This document shows, one piece after another, positions 8,791 through 16,067 of a stretch of DNA of 64,000 nucleotides. The stretch is from LMUY01 sp965199095. Lineage in GTDB: Bacteria > Pseudomonadota > Alphaproteobacteria > Acetobacterales > Acetobacteraceae. Within the stretch, counting starts at the first letter, position 1, and every line of letters begins with the position of its first letter. A program made the position numbers and the translations under genes. The stretch spans positions 806,001-870,000 of the forward strand of contig CBDAQM010000007.1 of assembly GCA_965199095.1 (NCBI GenBank), in the 5' to 3' direction. The notes under the pieces were generated by a model that saw only the letters and a list, made by a program, of their open reading frames with translations, was not told the origin of the DNA and ran no database searches.

Positions 8791-9321
8791 CTACGAGTCG
8801 CCTGGGAGGTTTTCGTCCAAGGCGGCGCGGGCGGCGACTGCTTCCTCATCCATCGGCTCCGGCGTTGCAACGGCAACGCCGGGCGGCACGGCATCGCCCG
8901 GGTCGACCGCCGGCCGCGGCGCTGCTTTCCGGGGTTTGGCCGGTTTGCCGACGGCGGGCGGGCGCGCCGCTACCTCCTGAAGCCGCGCCAACTCGGCTTC
9001 CAACTCGGCAATACGCTGCGCGGCGGCCTTGGCGGTGCGGTTCGCCTCGCGGCTCTTGGCCTTGAGCATCGCGTTTGCTGCTTCGAGCTTCTCGACCTGC
9101 GCGCGCAACTCGCCCTTGCTGGGTGGCGGCACGCGGGCGGTCGCAGCGGCCGGACCTGTCGCGGCTGACAGTTTGCCGCGGGTGGCGGCCTTTGGGGCGG
9201 ATGGGGCTGGCGGGGCCTTGGCCTTGGTGGCCGGCGCCGGGGCTCCGGTCTTCGTGCGGGTCGGCGCCGCGCCCTGTGCGGCCGGCTTCGTCGTCGTCTT
9301 CGTTGATCGCGCCACCCTCAT
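8791..9321 (-). CDS. Hypothetical Ala/Pro/Lys-rich coiled-coil protein
   Basis: This protein of 176 residues is not recognised. The first 75 residues are a low-complexity, basic, Ala/Pro/Lys/Thr-rich tail resembling histone-H1-like or linker sequences (RSTKTTTKPAAQGAAPTRTK). About residues 78-125 form a predicted coiled coil (LRAQVEKLEAANAMLKAKS, then RIAELEAELARLQEVAA). The end is acidic (PMDEEAVAARAALDENLPGD). The start was set at 9321 because codons upstream lack coding character, though the frame stays open to 9705. A basic tail plus coiled coil suggests DNA or envelope association, but no function is assigned. Confidence 0.65.
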   Translation of the reverse strand: MRVARSTKTTTKPAAQGAAPTRTKTGAPAPATKAKAPPAPSAPKAATRGKLSAATGPAAATARVPPPSKGELRAQVEKLEAANAMLKAKSREANRTAKAAAQRIAELEAELARLQEVAARPPAVGKPAKPRKAAPRPAVDPGDAVPPGVAVATPEPMDEEAVAARAALDENLPGDS

Positions 9322-9486
9322 CTCCCATGCGCCAATCAGCCCGTGACATCGATTGCCACTCTGCCATGACGTCACCTCAACAGGTGGGGGAAACACTTGG
9401 TTCCCGCCACCCCGCCGTTGAACATCATACCGATCGTGGCAGAATGCACGCAACGAAGCCGCCAGCCCGGTGAGCGACCACGCCTG

Positions 9487-9564
9487 ATGCAGTCTGCAAC
9501 CGCCAACCGCCTCGGGATCGGCCTTCTTATCCTGGCGCCGGTCCTGCTCCTGGCCTACGGCTGA
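9487..9564 (+). CDS. Possible 25-residue hydrophobic small protein or leader peptide
   Basis: A short frame begins with ATG at 9487 and ends with TGA seven bases before the next gene. Residues 8-24 (RLGIGLLILAPVLLLAY) form one potential membrane span after a short polar start. The Shine-Dalgarno candidate (GGTGAG) is rather distant. Position and hydrophobicity would suit a small membrane subunit or a coupled leader for the downstream membrane protein, but chance cannot be excluded. Confidence 0.35.
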   Translation: MQSATANRLGIGLLILAPVLLLAYG

Positions 9565-9571
9565 CCTGCAC

Positions 9572-11191
9572 ATGAGGTTTCGGCGTTTTTGGCTGGGACA
9601 GGTCGATCCGGTGACGCGGCAGGCTGCGGAGCAGGCCTTCCGCAAGCAGGCCGGAGCGCCCGGGGCCACACTCGAGCGGATTTGGACGGCGATGGTCGCC
9701 GCCATGGCGGCTTACATGCTCGCGGTGATCTGGGTCGTTCCGGTCCTGCTGCCCGGATGGTTGCGGTTGGCCGCGAACGCACTGCACGCGTTCGTGCCAG
9801 GCCGGTTCGCAGGCAGCGACGCGGCGTTGGACGTGTTGGCCAACCAGCATCTCGCGGCCACCGGCATCCTCGTGCTGCTTGCCGCGCCCGTTGCGGCCGG
9901 CTGCTATGCCATGGCCCATCGCGAGAGCTTGGCCGAAGGCTATGACGCGGCCGACGCACGGGTGTCCGGCCTCTACCTGGGTCAGCCAGGCCGCGGCTTC
10001 ACCGCCGTGGGCCTGCTCCTGGCCGGATGGGTGCTCGGCCTTGGCGTCTTGTGGTGGCTGGCCGGCCTTGCAGGATCGCAGGCGGCGTCCGAGCTGCTGA
10101 TCCGGGTGGCCGTTACCCGGGATGGCCGCCTGCGACTCGCGGGGCGGCTGTTCGTGCGCTGCCTACGCACGCGGAGCTTCGCCGCAACGCTCGTCCTGGC
10201 TGGGCTGCTGACTGCACGAGCGATTTGGTTCCCGCCTGGGCCGGCGGCGCCCTCCCCGGCCGCGCAATCACATCAGGTGCGAGCCGACCCGCGCGTCGCC
10301 GCCGCGGACGAGCAGGTGGAGCAGGCCTACCAGGCAGCGCTGCACCACAGCGTCGCCGCCAGCGACCTGGTCCGGCTGCATCAGCTTTGGCGGACCGGCC
10401 ACCTGTTCGACACCGACGTCGCCGCAGCCCAGGCGGCGGACGCTGCGTTCCAGCGGCGCATCGGGATGGTGGAAAAGTTCTGGGAGGATGTCCAGTCCCG
10501 GCGGTTCTCGCTGGCGGAGCTGCATGACACCTGCGATCAGGTGGGCCAGGCCACGGGTTGCCGAACAACCCGGGTTGGACTGGTGGACGGCAGCGACGGC
10601 CGGCTCGGCTTTCGGCTCACCGCGCCCGATTATGCCGGGCTGTTCCCGCCCGGCCCTGGTGATCCGTCGCAATTGGCGGCGACCGACACCGCAGCGGATG
10701 TGTTCCGGCCGGATGGGGATGGCTGGCGGCTTGTCCTGCACGCCTCCTTCGACGGCGCGGCGGTCCAAGCCCCAAGGCAGATTGCCTCCGTGGCCGGACC
10801 GCTGCTGGTCATACCGGCCGATGCGGGCGGCATGGGCGATGCGACGGCGGTCTATGCCGCAGGCGACGATGGCTGGCGGTGGCTCGACACGGGCGTTTGG
10901 CTCAAGCAGGCGGCGTCCGCCCTGCCGGCCCATGCCTGCCTGTTGCACACGCTGTATCTCAGGTCGTCGCAGCCCTTGTTCACCTCGGTGCAGCCCGACT
11001 ATCGCACCATGACTGCAAGCGCGTTGTTCGGCGCCGACCCCGACGCCGCGGACCGGCTGGCGACGGGCCGGATCGACCTGCGGCTCGGCATCGACGGCGG
11101 CGCACTGGTGGTGGCGCACAGCGCCGTCGTGACCTTCCCCAAGACGCGGGGCTGGCTCGCGCGTTTGTTCGCTGCCCGGCCGCAATGCTGA
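9572..11191 (+). CDS. Hypothetical membrane protein with large periplasmic domain
   Basis: The 539-residue product is not recognised. Four hydrophobic segments lie at about residues 40-62, 92-112, 150-172 and 207-224 (for example MVAAMAAYMLAVIWVVPVLL). After the last span, a soluble region of about 310 residues follows, containing the helical block ADEQVEQAYQAALHHSVAAS and later beta-rich sequence with Trp and Asp. The N-terminus VDPVTRQAAEQAFRKQAGA may be cytoplasmic. Two Cys pairs (TCDQVGQATGC and CLLHT) could be oxidised if exported. The gene precedes the thioredoxin/CcdA pair on the same strand with a 71-bp gap. No function assigned. Confidence 0.75.
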   Translation: MRFRRFWLGQVDPVTRQAAEQAFRKQAGAPGATLERIWTAMVAAMAAYMLAVIWVVPVLLPGWLRLAANALHAFVPGRFAGSDAALDVLANQHLAATGILVLLAAPVAAGCYAMAHRESLAEGYDAADARVSGLYLGQPGRGFTAVGLLLAGWVLGLGVLWWLAGLAGSQAASELLIRVAVTRDGRLRLAGRLFVRCLRTRSFAATLVLAGLLTARAIWFPPGPAAPSPAAQSHQVRADPRVAAADEQVEQAYQAALHHSVAASDLVRLHQLWRTGHLFDTDVAAAQAADAAFQRRIGMVEKFWEDVQSRRFSLAELHDTCDQVGQATGCRTTRVGLVDGSDGRLGFRLTAPDYAGLFPPGPGDPSQLAATDTAADVFRPDGDGWRLVLHASFDGAAVQAPRQIASVAGPLLVIPADAGGMGDATAVYAAGDDGWRWLDTGVWLKQAASALPAHACLLHTLYLRSSQPLFTSVQPDYRTMTASALFGADPDAADRLATGRIDLRLGIDGGALVVAHSAVVTFPKTRGWLARLFAARPQC

Positions 11192-11262
11192 TCCTGGGCG
11201 AAGAGGTATCGGCCTTGTCCCCAATCGGTTATGAGTGACCGGAAATGCCCGGAGTGGTCCGC

Positions 11263-11652
11263 ATGCGCTTTACCATCGCCTTCGCCGCCGTCGCCCTTGG
11301 CCTTGCCGGCCTCGGCACGGCGCAGGCCGCGACAGAAACGACCTACAGCGACAGCGCCTTCGCAGCGGCGGAACAGGCCGGCAAGCCGATCCTGATCGAC
11401 ATCACGGCGCCCTGGTGCCCGGTGTGCGCCAAGCAGCACCCGATCCTGTCCCAACTCTATACGACGCCGGAGTTCAAGGATTTGCAGGTGTTCGACGTCG
11501 ATTTCGACACCAGCAAGCCGCTGCTGCGCAAGCTCGGCGTCCAGATGCAATCGACGATGATCGTCTATCACGGCGACAAGGAACAGGGCCGCGAAACCGG
11601 GCAGACGGCGGCGCCGGCCATCCACGACCTGCTGGCGAAGGCGAACTCCTGA
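11263..11652 (+). CDS. Periplasmic thioredoxin-family protein (DsbD-gamma-like)
   Basis: A 129-residue exported thioredoxin-fold protein. The Sec signal (MRFTIAFAAVALGLAGLGT, cleavage after QA) is followed by a thioredoxin domain whose active site is ITAPWCPVCAKQHP, a CPVC redox motif, with a conserved KLGVQMQSTMIVYHG strand at the cis-proline position (here Gln-Ser in place of Thr-Pro, which is unusual). An in-frame ATG exists 18 bases upstream, but GGAG eight bases before 11263 favours this start. It lies four bases before the ccdA-like gene, so the two together probably replace the fused DsbD: CcdA passes electrons across the membrane to this protein. Confidence 0.85.
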   Translation: MRFTIAFAAVALGLAGLGTAQAATETTYSDSAFAAAEQAGKPILIDITAPWCPVCAKQHPILSQLYTTPEFKDLQVFDVDFDTSKPLLRKLGVQMQSTMIVYHGDKEQGRETGQTAAPAIHDLLAKANS

Positions 11653-11656
11653 CCCG

Positions 11657-12379
11657 ATGACGGCGGGGAGCATCGGCGCCGGGTATTTGGCGGGGGTGCT
11701 CTCCACGTTGTCGCCTTGCGTGTTGCCGTTGCTGCCGCTGGTCGTGGGCAGCGCGGTGGCGGTGCACCGGGCCGGGGCGATGGTGCTGGCCGCCGGGCTG
11801 GCGCTGTCCTTCACGGTGGTGGGGCTGTTCGTGGCCACGGTGGGGTTTGCGATCGGGCTGGATGGCGACGTGTTCCGCACGGCGTCGGCCGTGCTGCTGA
11901 TGGTGATCGGCCTGGTGCTGTTGAGCGGGGCGTTGCAGGCACGCTTCGCCCTGGCGACGGGCGGCGTGGGCGACGCGGGCAACCGGCTGCTGGCGCGGCT
12001 ATCGCCGCACGGCGTGGGCGGCCAATTCATCGTCGGCGTGGTGCTGGGTGCGGTTTGGAGCCCCTGCGTCGGGCCGACGCTGGGCGCCGCATCCGTCCTG
12101 GCGGCACGGGGGCAGGACCTGGTGGCGGTGGCCGCAATCATGCTGGCGTTCGGCCTGGGGGCCGCGACGCCGCTGCTGCTGATCTCGTTCCTCTCGCGCG
12201 GCGCGCTGGTCCGGTGGCGCGGGCGCATGGCGAAGGCCGGGCAGGCCGGCAAGATGCTGCTGGGCGGCGGTGCGGTCGCGGTGTCGCTGCTGATCCTGAC
12301 CGGGCTGGACCGTTCGGTGGAGACGGTCCTGGTGAACGCATCGCCGGACTGGCTGACGACCCTGACGACGCAATTTTAG
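11657..12379 (+). CDS. ccdA: CcdA/DsbD-type transmembrane electron-transfer protein
   Basis: A 240-residue inner-membrane protein with six hydrophobic helices. The two redox Cys lie in duplicated motifs: LSTLSPCVLPLLPLVVG in helix 1 and AVWSPCVGPTLGAASVLA in helix 4, the pattern of CcdA and the DsbD central domain. It carries reducing power from cytoplasmic thioredoxin to periplasmic acceptors, for cytochrome c maturation or disulfide reduction. The upstream secreted thioredoxin gene ends four bases earlier, making a two-gene unit. It converges on the ABC ATPase gene; no clear hairpin terminator is visible in the 37 bp between them. Confidence 0.9.
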   Translation: MTAGSIGAGYLAGVLSTLSPCVLPLLPLVVGSAVAVHRAGAMVLAAGLALSFTVVGLFVATVGFAIGLDGDVFRTASAVLLMVIGLVLLSGALQARFALATGGVGDAGNRLLARLSPHGVGGQFIVGVVLGAVWSPCVGPTLGAASVLAARGQDLVAVAAIMLAFGLGAATPLLLISFLSRGALVRWRGRMAKAGQAGKMLLGGGAVAVSLLILTGLDRSVETVLVNASPDWLTTLTTQF

Positions 12380-12416
12380 CCGTGCGATCGTTTCAGGTGC
12401 GGGCAGCGCTATGGCA

Positions 12417-13493
12417 TCAATCCTGTAGCAGCGTGCAGCTTCGCGGGTCGATCTGCAGCGCAACGTGGGCCCCGACGGCGTAGGCCTGTACCCCGGCGAC
12501 GCGCGGCCGCTCCACCTTGATGCGGCCGATGCCGATTACCTCCACTTCGTACAGCAGCCGGCCGCCGAGGTTGCTGGCGAACACGACCTGGCCCGGCCAG
12601 CCCTCGCCTGAACCGTGCGGCAACAGGCCGATCGACTCGGCCCGCACGGCCAGCGCTGTCGGCCGCGCGCAGGCGGTGGACGGTGTGGGCAGGCCATGCG
12701 GTCCGATCCGCAGCGTTTCACCATCCGCTTGGGCGTCCAGGATGTTCTCCACGCCCATGAATCCGGCGACGAAGCGCGTGGCCGGATGGTCGTACACCGT
12801 GGCGGGGGAGGCCAACTGCTCCACCTGGCCGGCGCGCATCAGGGCGATCTGGTCGGCCAGGATCATCGCCTCCGCCTGGTCGTGCGTCACGATCACCGTG
12901 GTGACGCCCAGCCGCTGCTGCAGCTTGCGCAACTCCACCTGCAGCGTTTCGCGCAAATTCTCGTCCAGCGCGCCAAACGGCTCATCCAGCAGCAGCACGT
13001 CCGGCTGGATCACCACGGCCCGCGCCAGCGCCGCGCGCTGCTGCTGCCCGCCGGACAGTTGCGACGGGTAGCGCCCGGCGACGTGGCCGAGCTGCACCAT
13101 CGCCAGCGCCTCCGCCACCAGCCCAGCCCGCTTCTCCCGCGGCACGCGGTGCATGCGCAACCCGAAGGCCACGTTCTCGGTCACCGTCATGTGGGGGAAC
13201 AGCGCGTAGTTCTGGAACACCATGCCGGTGCCGCGCCGCTCCGGCGGCAAACGGGTCACGTCGCGCCCGGCCAGCCGGATCGTGCCGCGATCCGGCGCCA
13301 CGAAGCCGGCGATGGTGCGCAGGATCGTGGTCTTGCCGCACCCGCTCGGCCCCAGCAGCGCCAGGATCGCGCCGCGCGGCACATCGAGCGACACGCCGTC
13401 GATCGCGGCCACCGCTCCGAACCGCTTCTGCAGACCGGCGAGTTGCAGCGCGGGCGGTGGGGTGTGCTGGTCCGCCGGAGCCTCGGCCGTCAT
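12417..13493 (-). CDS. ABC transporter ATP-binding protein (PotA/FbpC type)
   Basis: A 358-residue importer ATPase of the spermidine/iron/thiamine group. Walker A is GPSGCGKTT, Q-loop VFQNYALFPHMT, signature LSGGQQQR, Walker B VLLLDEPFGALD, with the switch His in VTHDQAEAM. A C-terminal TOBE-like regulatory domain follows from about residue 275. It starts 13 bases after the solute-binding protein stop and is surely co-transcribed with it. No permease gene follows: the next gene is the convergent ccdA. The permeases must be encoded elsewhere or have been lost. Confidence 0.9.
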   Translation of the reverse strand: MTAEAPADQHTPPPALQLAGLQKRFGAVAAIDGVSLDVPRGAILALLGPSGCGKTTILRTIAGFVAPDRGTIRLAGRDVTRLPPERRGTGMVFQNYALFPHMTVTENVAFGLRMHRVPREKRAGLVAEALAMVQLGHVAGRYPSQLSGGQQQRAALARAVVIQPDVLLLDEPFGALDENLRETLQVELRKLQQRLGVTTVIVTHDQAEAMILADQIALMRAGQVEQLASPATVYDHPATRFVAGFMGVENILDAQADGETLRIGPHGLPTPSTACARPTALAVRAESIGLLPHGSGEGWPGQVVFASNLGGRLLYEVEVIGIGRIKVERPRVAGVQAYAVGAHVALQIDPRSCTLLQD

Positions 13494-13506
13494 CCAAGCC
13501 GGGTGG

Positions 13507-14526
13507 TCATTCCGCCACGGTCTGCTTGAACTCGTCGCTCCACTTGTCGAAGTTGGCGTTGATGACGTTCTCGTCGAACGAGACGGAGGCGCCCGGCGCC
13601 GGCAGTTCCGCCTTCACGCGGGCGGGGATCGGGGCCAGGTGGTTCACCGGCTCCATCTCCATCTTGGTGGCGATCAGCGACTGCGATTGCTGGCTCAGCA
13701 CGAAGTCGATGAACTTCGCCGCCATGTCCTGCTTCGCCGTTTTCACCATCGTCATCACGTCGAACAGCGCGGGCGCAGGCTTGGGCGAGATCATCTCCAC
13801 CGCCGTGCCCTGGTCCCGCACCGACTTCGCGCCAGAGGGCGGGCCGATCAGCACCGAGATCTCGCCCTGCGCCAGGGATTTGCGGGCCTGCGCGTCGGAG
13901 GTGTACCAGAACGCCACGTTCTTGCGCCACGCCTTCAGCTTGGCGAAGCCGGGCTGGATGTTGTCGATGCCGCCGCCGTTCAGCAGCGCCGCCACCAGCA
14001 ACATGCGCGCCTGGTACGAGCTGGGGGCCGGGGCGCCGATCTGGTTGACGAAGCGGTCGCTCCACAAATCTTCCCAACTGGTGATCGGCCCCTTCACCAT
14101 GTCCGGCCGATAGATGATCCCGAGCGGATAGGCATAGGCCGCCACCCAGCCCGGCGTCATCGCGTCCTTGTCGACGTCCTTGGCGTTGGTCAGCTTGACC
14201 ATCGGCAGGTCGACGAACAGCCCGGTGTCCTTTACCGCGCGCTCCGCCACGGAGGAGGTGGTGAACCACACGTCGATCGTCGGGTCCGCCCGCATCGCCT
14301 GCAGCTTGACCAGAGACTCGCCGCTGGTGGTCTGCGTCTGCACCTGCACGCCGATGCCGGTCGCGGCAGTGAAGTTGGCCGCGATATCCTTCATCACGGC
14401 TTGCCAGGTGGTGCCCCAGATCAGGATCGTGATCGATTGGTCGGCGGCGCGGACGGGGTGCGCCGCCATGAGCGGGAGAACGGCCGCGGTCCCGATCAGC
14501 GATCGGCGGCGGAGCAGGCTGGGCAT
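13507..14526 (-). CDS. Extracellular solute-binding protein (PotD/FbpA family)
   Basis: A 339-residue periplasmic binding protein of the type II fold. An Arg-rich leader (MPSLLRRRSLIGTAAVLPLM, cleavage after VRA) may use the Tat route. The core shows SITILIWGTTWQAVMKDIAANFTAATGI with VQTQTTSGESLVKLQAMRADP and a YPLGIIYRPD segment, typical of spermidine/putrescine or iron binding proteins. The ligand cannot be named from sequence. It heads a two-gene unit with the PotA-like ATPase. A tandem 12-bp repeat forming a 17-bp palindrome lies 50 bp upstream and probably regulates it together with the downstream-facing catabolic genes. Confidence 0.88.
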   Translation of the reverse strand: MPSLLRRRSLIGTAAVLPLMAAHPVRAADQSITILIWGTTWQAVMKDIAANFTAATGIGVQVQTQTTSGESLVKLQAMRADPTIDVWFTTSSVAERAVKDTGLFVDLPMVKLTNAKDVDKDAMTPGWVAAYAYPLGIIYRPDMVKGPITSWEDLWSDRFVNQIGAPAPSSYQARMLLVAALLNGGGIDNIQPGFAKLKAWRKNVAFWYTSDAQARKSLAQGEISVLIGPPSGAKSVRDQGTAVEMISPKPAPALFDVMTMVKTAKQDMAAKFIDFVLSQQSQSLIATKMEMEPVNHLAPIPARVKAELPAPGASVSFDENVINANFDKWSDEFKQTVAE

Positions 14527-14563
14527 GCGGCGTTCCCTTCGAACAGGCTTCGATGCGACCGAA

Positions 14564-14592
14564 ACGAATGCAGCAACGAATGCAGCATTCGT
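14564..14592. promoter_or_regulatory. Candidate operator: tandem ACGAATGCAGCA with 17-bp palindrome
   Basis: ACGAATGCAGCA occurs twice head to tail (14564-14575 and 14576-14587). The second copy continues into the perfect palindrome ACGAATGC-A-GCATTCGT at 14576-14592. It lies between the aldolase stop and the binding-protein start. The core ATGCAGCAT is shared with the palindrome at 17569-17587, suggesting one regulator, perhaps of the GntR/FadR class. Confidence 0.6.
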
Positions 14593-14603
14593 GCCGGGTC
14601 GGC

Positions 14604-15389
14604 TCAGGCGTCGTAGCCCGGGTTGACGCGGTCCAGCAGCCGCAGCATCGCCGGCCAGCCGCGCATGCCCGTCATCGCCGGATTGTGGGCGCTGGTGTAT
14701 TGCGCGGCCGTGCGCGCCTGCACCTCGGCCGGCGGCGTCACAATGCGGCCGCCGGACGCCATCACGTCCATCTGCACCCGCGCCGCCTGCTCCAGGTAGT
14801 ACGCGGTGTAGAACGCGCCGGGCACGGACTGCGCCGCGGTCAGCAGCCCGTGGTTGCGCAGGATCATCACGTTGTACGCCCCCAGGTCGCGCACCAGCCG
14901 CTCCCGCTCCGTCAGGTCGAGCGCGATGCCCTCATACTCGTGGGTGGCGATGCGGCCGGCGAATTCGAGGGCGAACTGGTTGATCGGCAGCAAGCCCTCC
15001 TCCAGGCAGGAGATGGCGACCCCGGCCCGCGTATGGGTGTGCAGCACGCAGTCGACGTCCGGCCGCGCGGCGTGGATGGCGCTGTGGATCACGAAGCCGG
15101 CGGCGTTGACCGGCGCCTCCGACTGTTCCAGCGCCGCGCCCTCGTGGTCGATCGCGACCAGGGCGGAGGCCGTCATCTCGCCGAACATCAGGCCGAACGG
15201 GTTGATCAGGAACGTGCCGGGCGCGCCGGGAATGCGGGCGGTGATGTGGCCGAAGATGGTGTCGTCCATGCCGAAATGCGCCACCAGGCGGTAGCAGGCG
15301 GCGAGTTGCACCCGCGCCTCCCACTCCGTCGTGGCGCGGCTCTCCATCGGCTCGCGGTCGCGCAGGTCGGCAGGCTTGTTGATCAGCAT
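14604..15389 (-). CDS. Class II aldolase/adducin family protein
   Basis: A 261-residue cytoplasmic protein of the class II aldolase/adducin fold. The zinc-site histidines are visible in the pair CVLHTHTRAG and in ILRNHGLLT, and the catalytic-face segment GHITARIPG precedes INPFGLMFGEM. Family members include fuculose- and ribulose-phosphate aldolases/epimerases and many decarboxylase- or hydrolase-like catabolic enzymes of unknown substrate. It follows the DUF1028 gene by 21 bases in an operon with an HpaB-like monooxygenase, so it probably cleaves or rearranges a product of that hydroxylase. The exact reaction is unknown. Confidence 0.88.
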   Translation of the reverse strand: MLINKPADLRDREPMESRATTEWEARVQLAACYRLVAHFGMDDTIFGHITARIPGAPGTFLINPFGLMFGEMTASALVAIDHEGAALEQSEAPVNAAGFVIHSAIHAARPDVDCVLHTHTRAGVAISCLEEGLLPINQFALEFAGRIATHEYEGIALDLTERERLVRDLGAYNVMILRNHGLLTAAQSVPGAFYTAYYLEQAARVQMDVMASGGRIVTPPAEVQARTAAQYTSAHNPAMTGMRGWPAMLRLLDRVNPGYDA

Positions 15390-15410
15390 GGTGCAGGGTC
15401 CTCTTCGGGA

Positions 15411-16067
15411 TCAGGCGGCGGCGGTGGCGTCGGGCGACACGGCGCGGCCCACCACCGTGTCGGCGAACGGCTGGTACAGCGTCCATAGCGCGCGCAGTTC
15501 GTGCAGCGGGTCGGCCGCGGCATCGACCCGCAGGTCGACATAGGGGAACGGCAGGCTGGAGACCACGAGCAGGGCGGCGGAAACCAGCGGCTTTTCCTCG
15601 CCGCCGGCCGCCTGCCCGGCGTCCAGCGCCGCCAACAGCCGGTCCGGCAGCGGATCTGCCTCGTGGGCTGCAAAGGCCGCCACCATGGCGCCGGGCACGG
15701 ACTCGTTGCGCAGGATGTTGCCCACTGCCACGCAGCCCAGCCCGGTCGCGGCGGCGAAGGCGGGCTTGTTGCGCGCGCCGGTGAAATGCGCGACGCCGCC
15801 GCCGGCATCCAGCACGGCAAGCTGCCGCCACGCCCGCTCCGGCGTGCTGGCCACCAGCGCGTCCAGGCTGGGACCGGCGCCGCAGCCCTCCGCCAGCAGG
15901 GCCAGGCCGCGCGGGCCCAGCCGCGGGTCGGTCCAGAACTGCGTCAGCACGACGCCCACTCCGGCGCGGGCGAACACGCAGCGACTGCCGACCGCCGGAC
16001 TGGAGGTGGTGATGACCGCGCCCAGCATCCCCGTCCGACCGCAGCGTCCGGCCAGCGAGAAGGTCAT
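15411..16067 (-). CDS. DUF1028 domain-containing protein (Ntn-hydrolase-like fold)
   Basis: This 218-residue protein belongs to DUF1028, believed to adopt an Ntn-hydrolase-like fold. Family features are the start TFSLAGRCGRTGMLGAVITT, SSPAVGSRCVFARAGVGVVLTQ, TDPRLGPRGLALLAEG, GARNKPAFAAATGLGCVAVGNIL and the C-terminal PFPYVDLRVD. The start at 16067 is fixed by an ATGA overlap of four bases with the upstream monooxygenase gene. DUF1028 genes often sit in amino-acid and hydantoin-like catabolic operons, consistent with an amidohydrolase role here, but activity is unproven. Confidence 0.88.
   Translation of the reverse strand: MTFSLAGRCGRTGMLGAVITTSSPAVGSRCVFARAGVGVVLTQFWTDPRLGPRGLALLAEGCGAGPSLDALVASTPERAWRQLAVLDAGGGVAHFTGARNKPAFAAATGLGCVAVGNILRNESVPGAMVAAFAAHEADPLPDRLLAALDAGQAAGGEEKPLVSAALLVVSSLPFPYVDLRVDAAADPLHELRALWTLYQPFADTVVGRAVSPDATAAA

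Noticed and set aside
12380..12416. Possible bidirectional terminator between ccdA and the ABC ATPase gene
   Set aside because: No GC-rich hairpin followed by a T-run could be found in these 37 bases.
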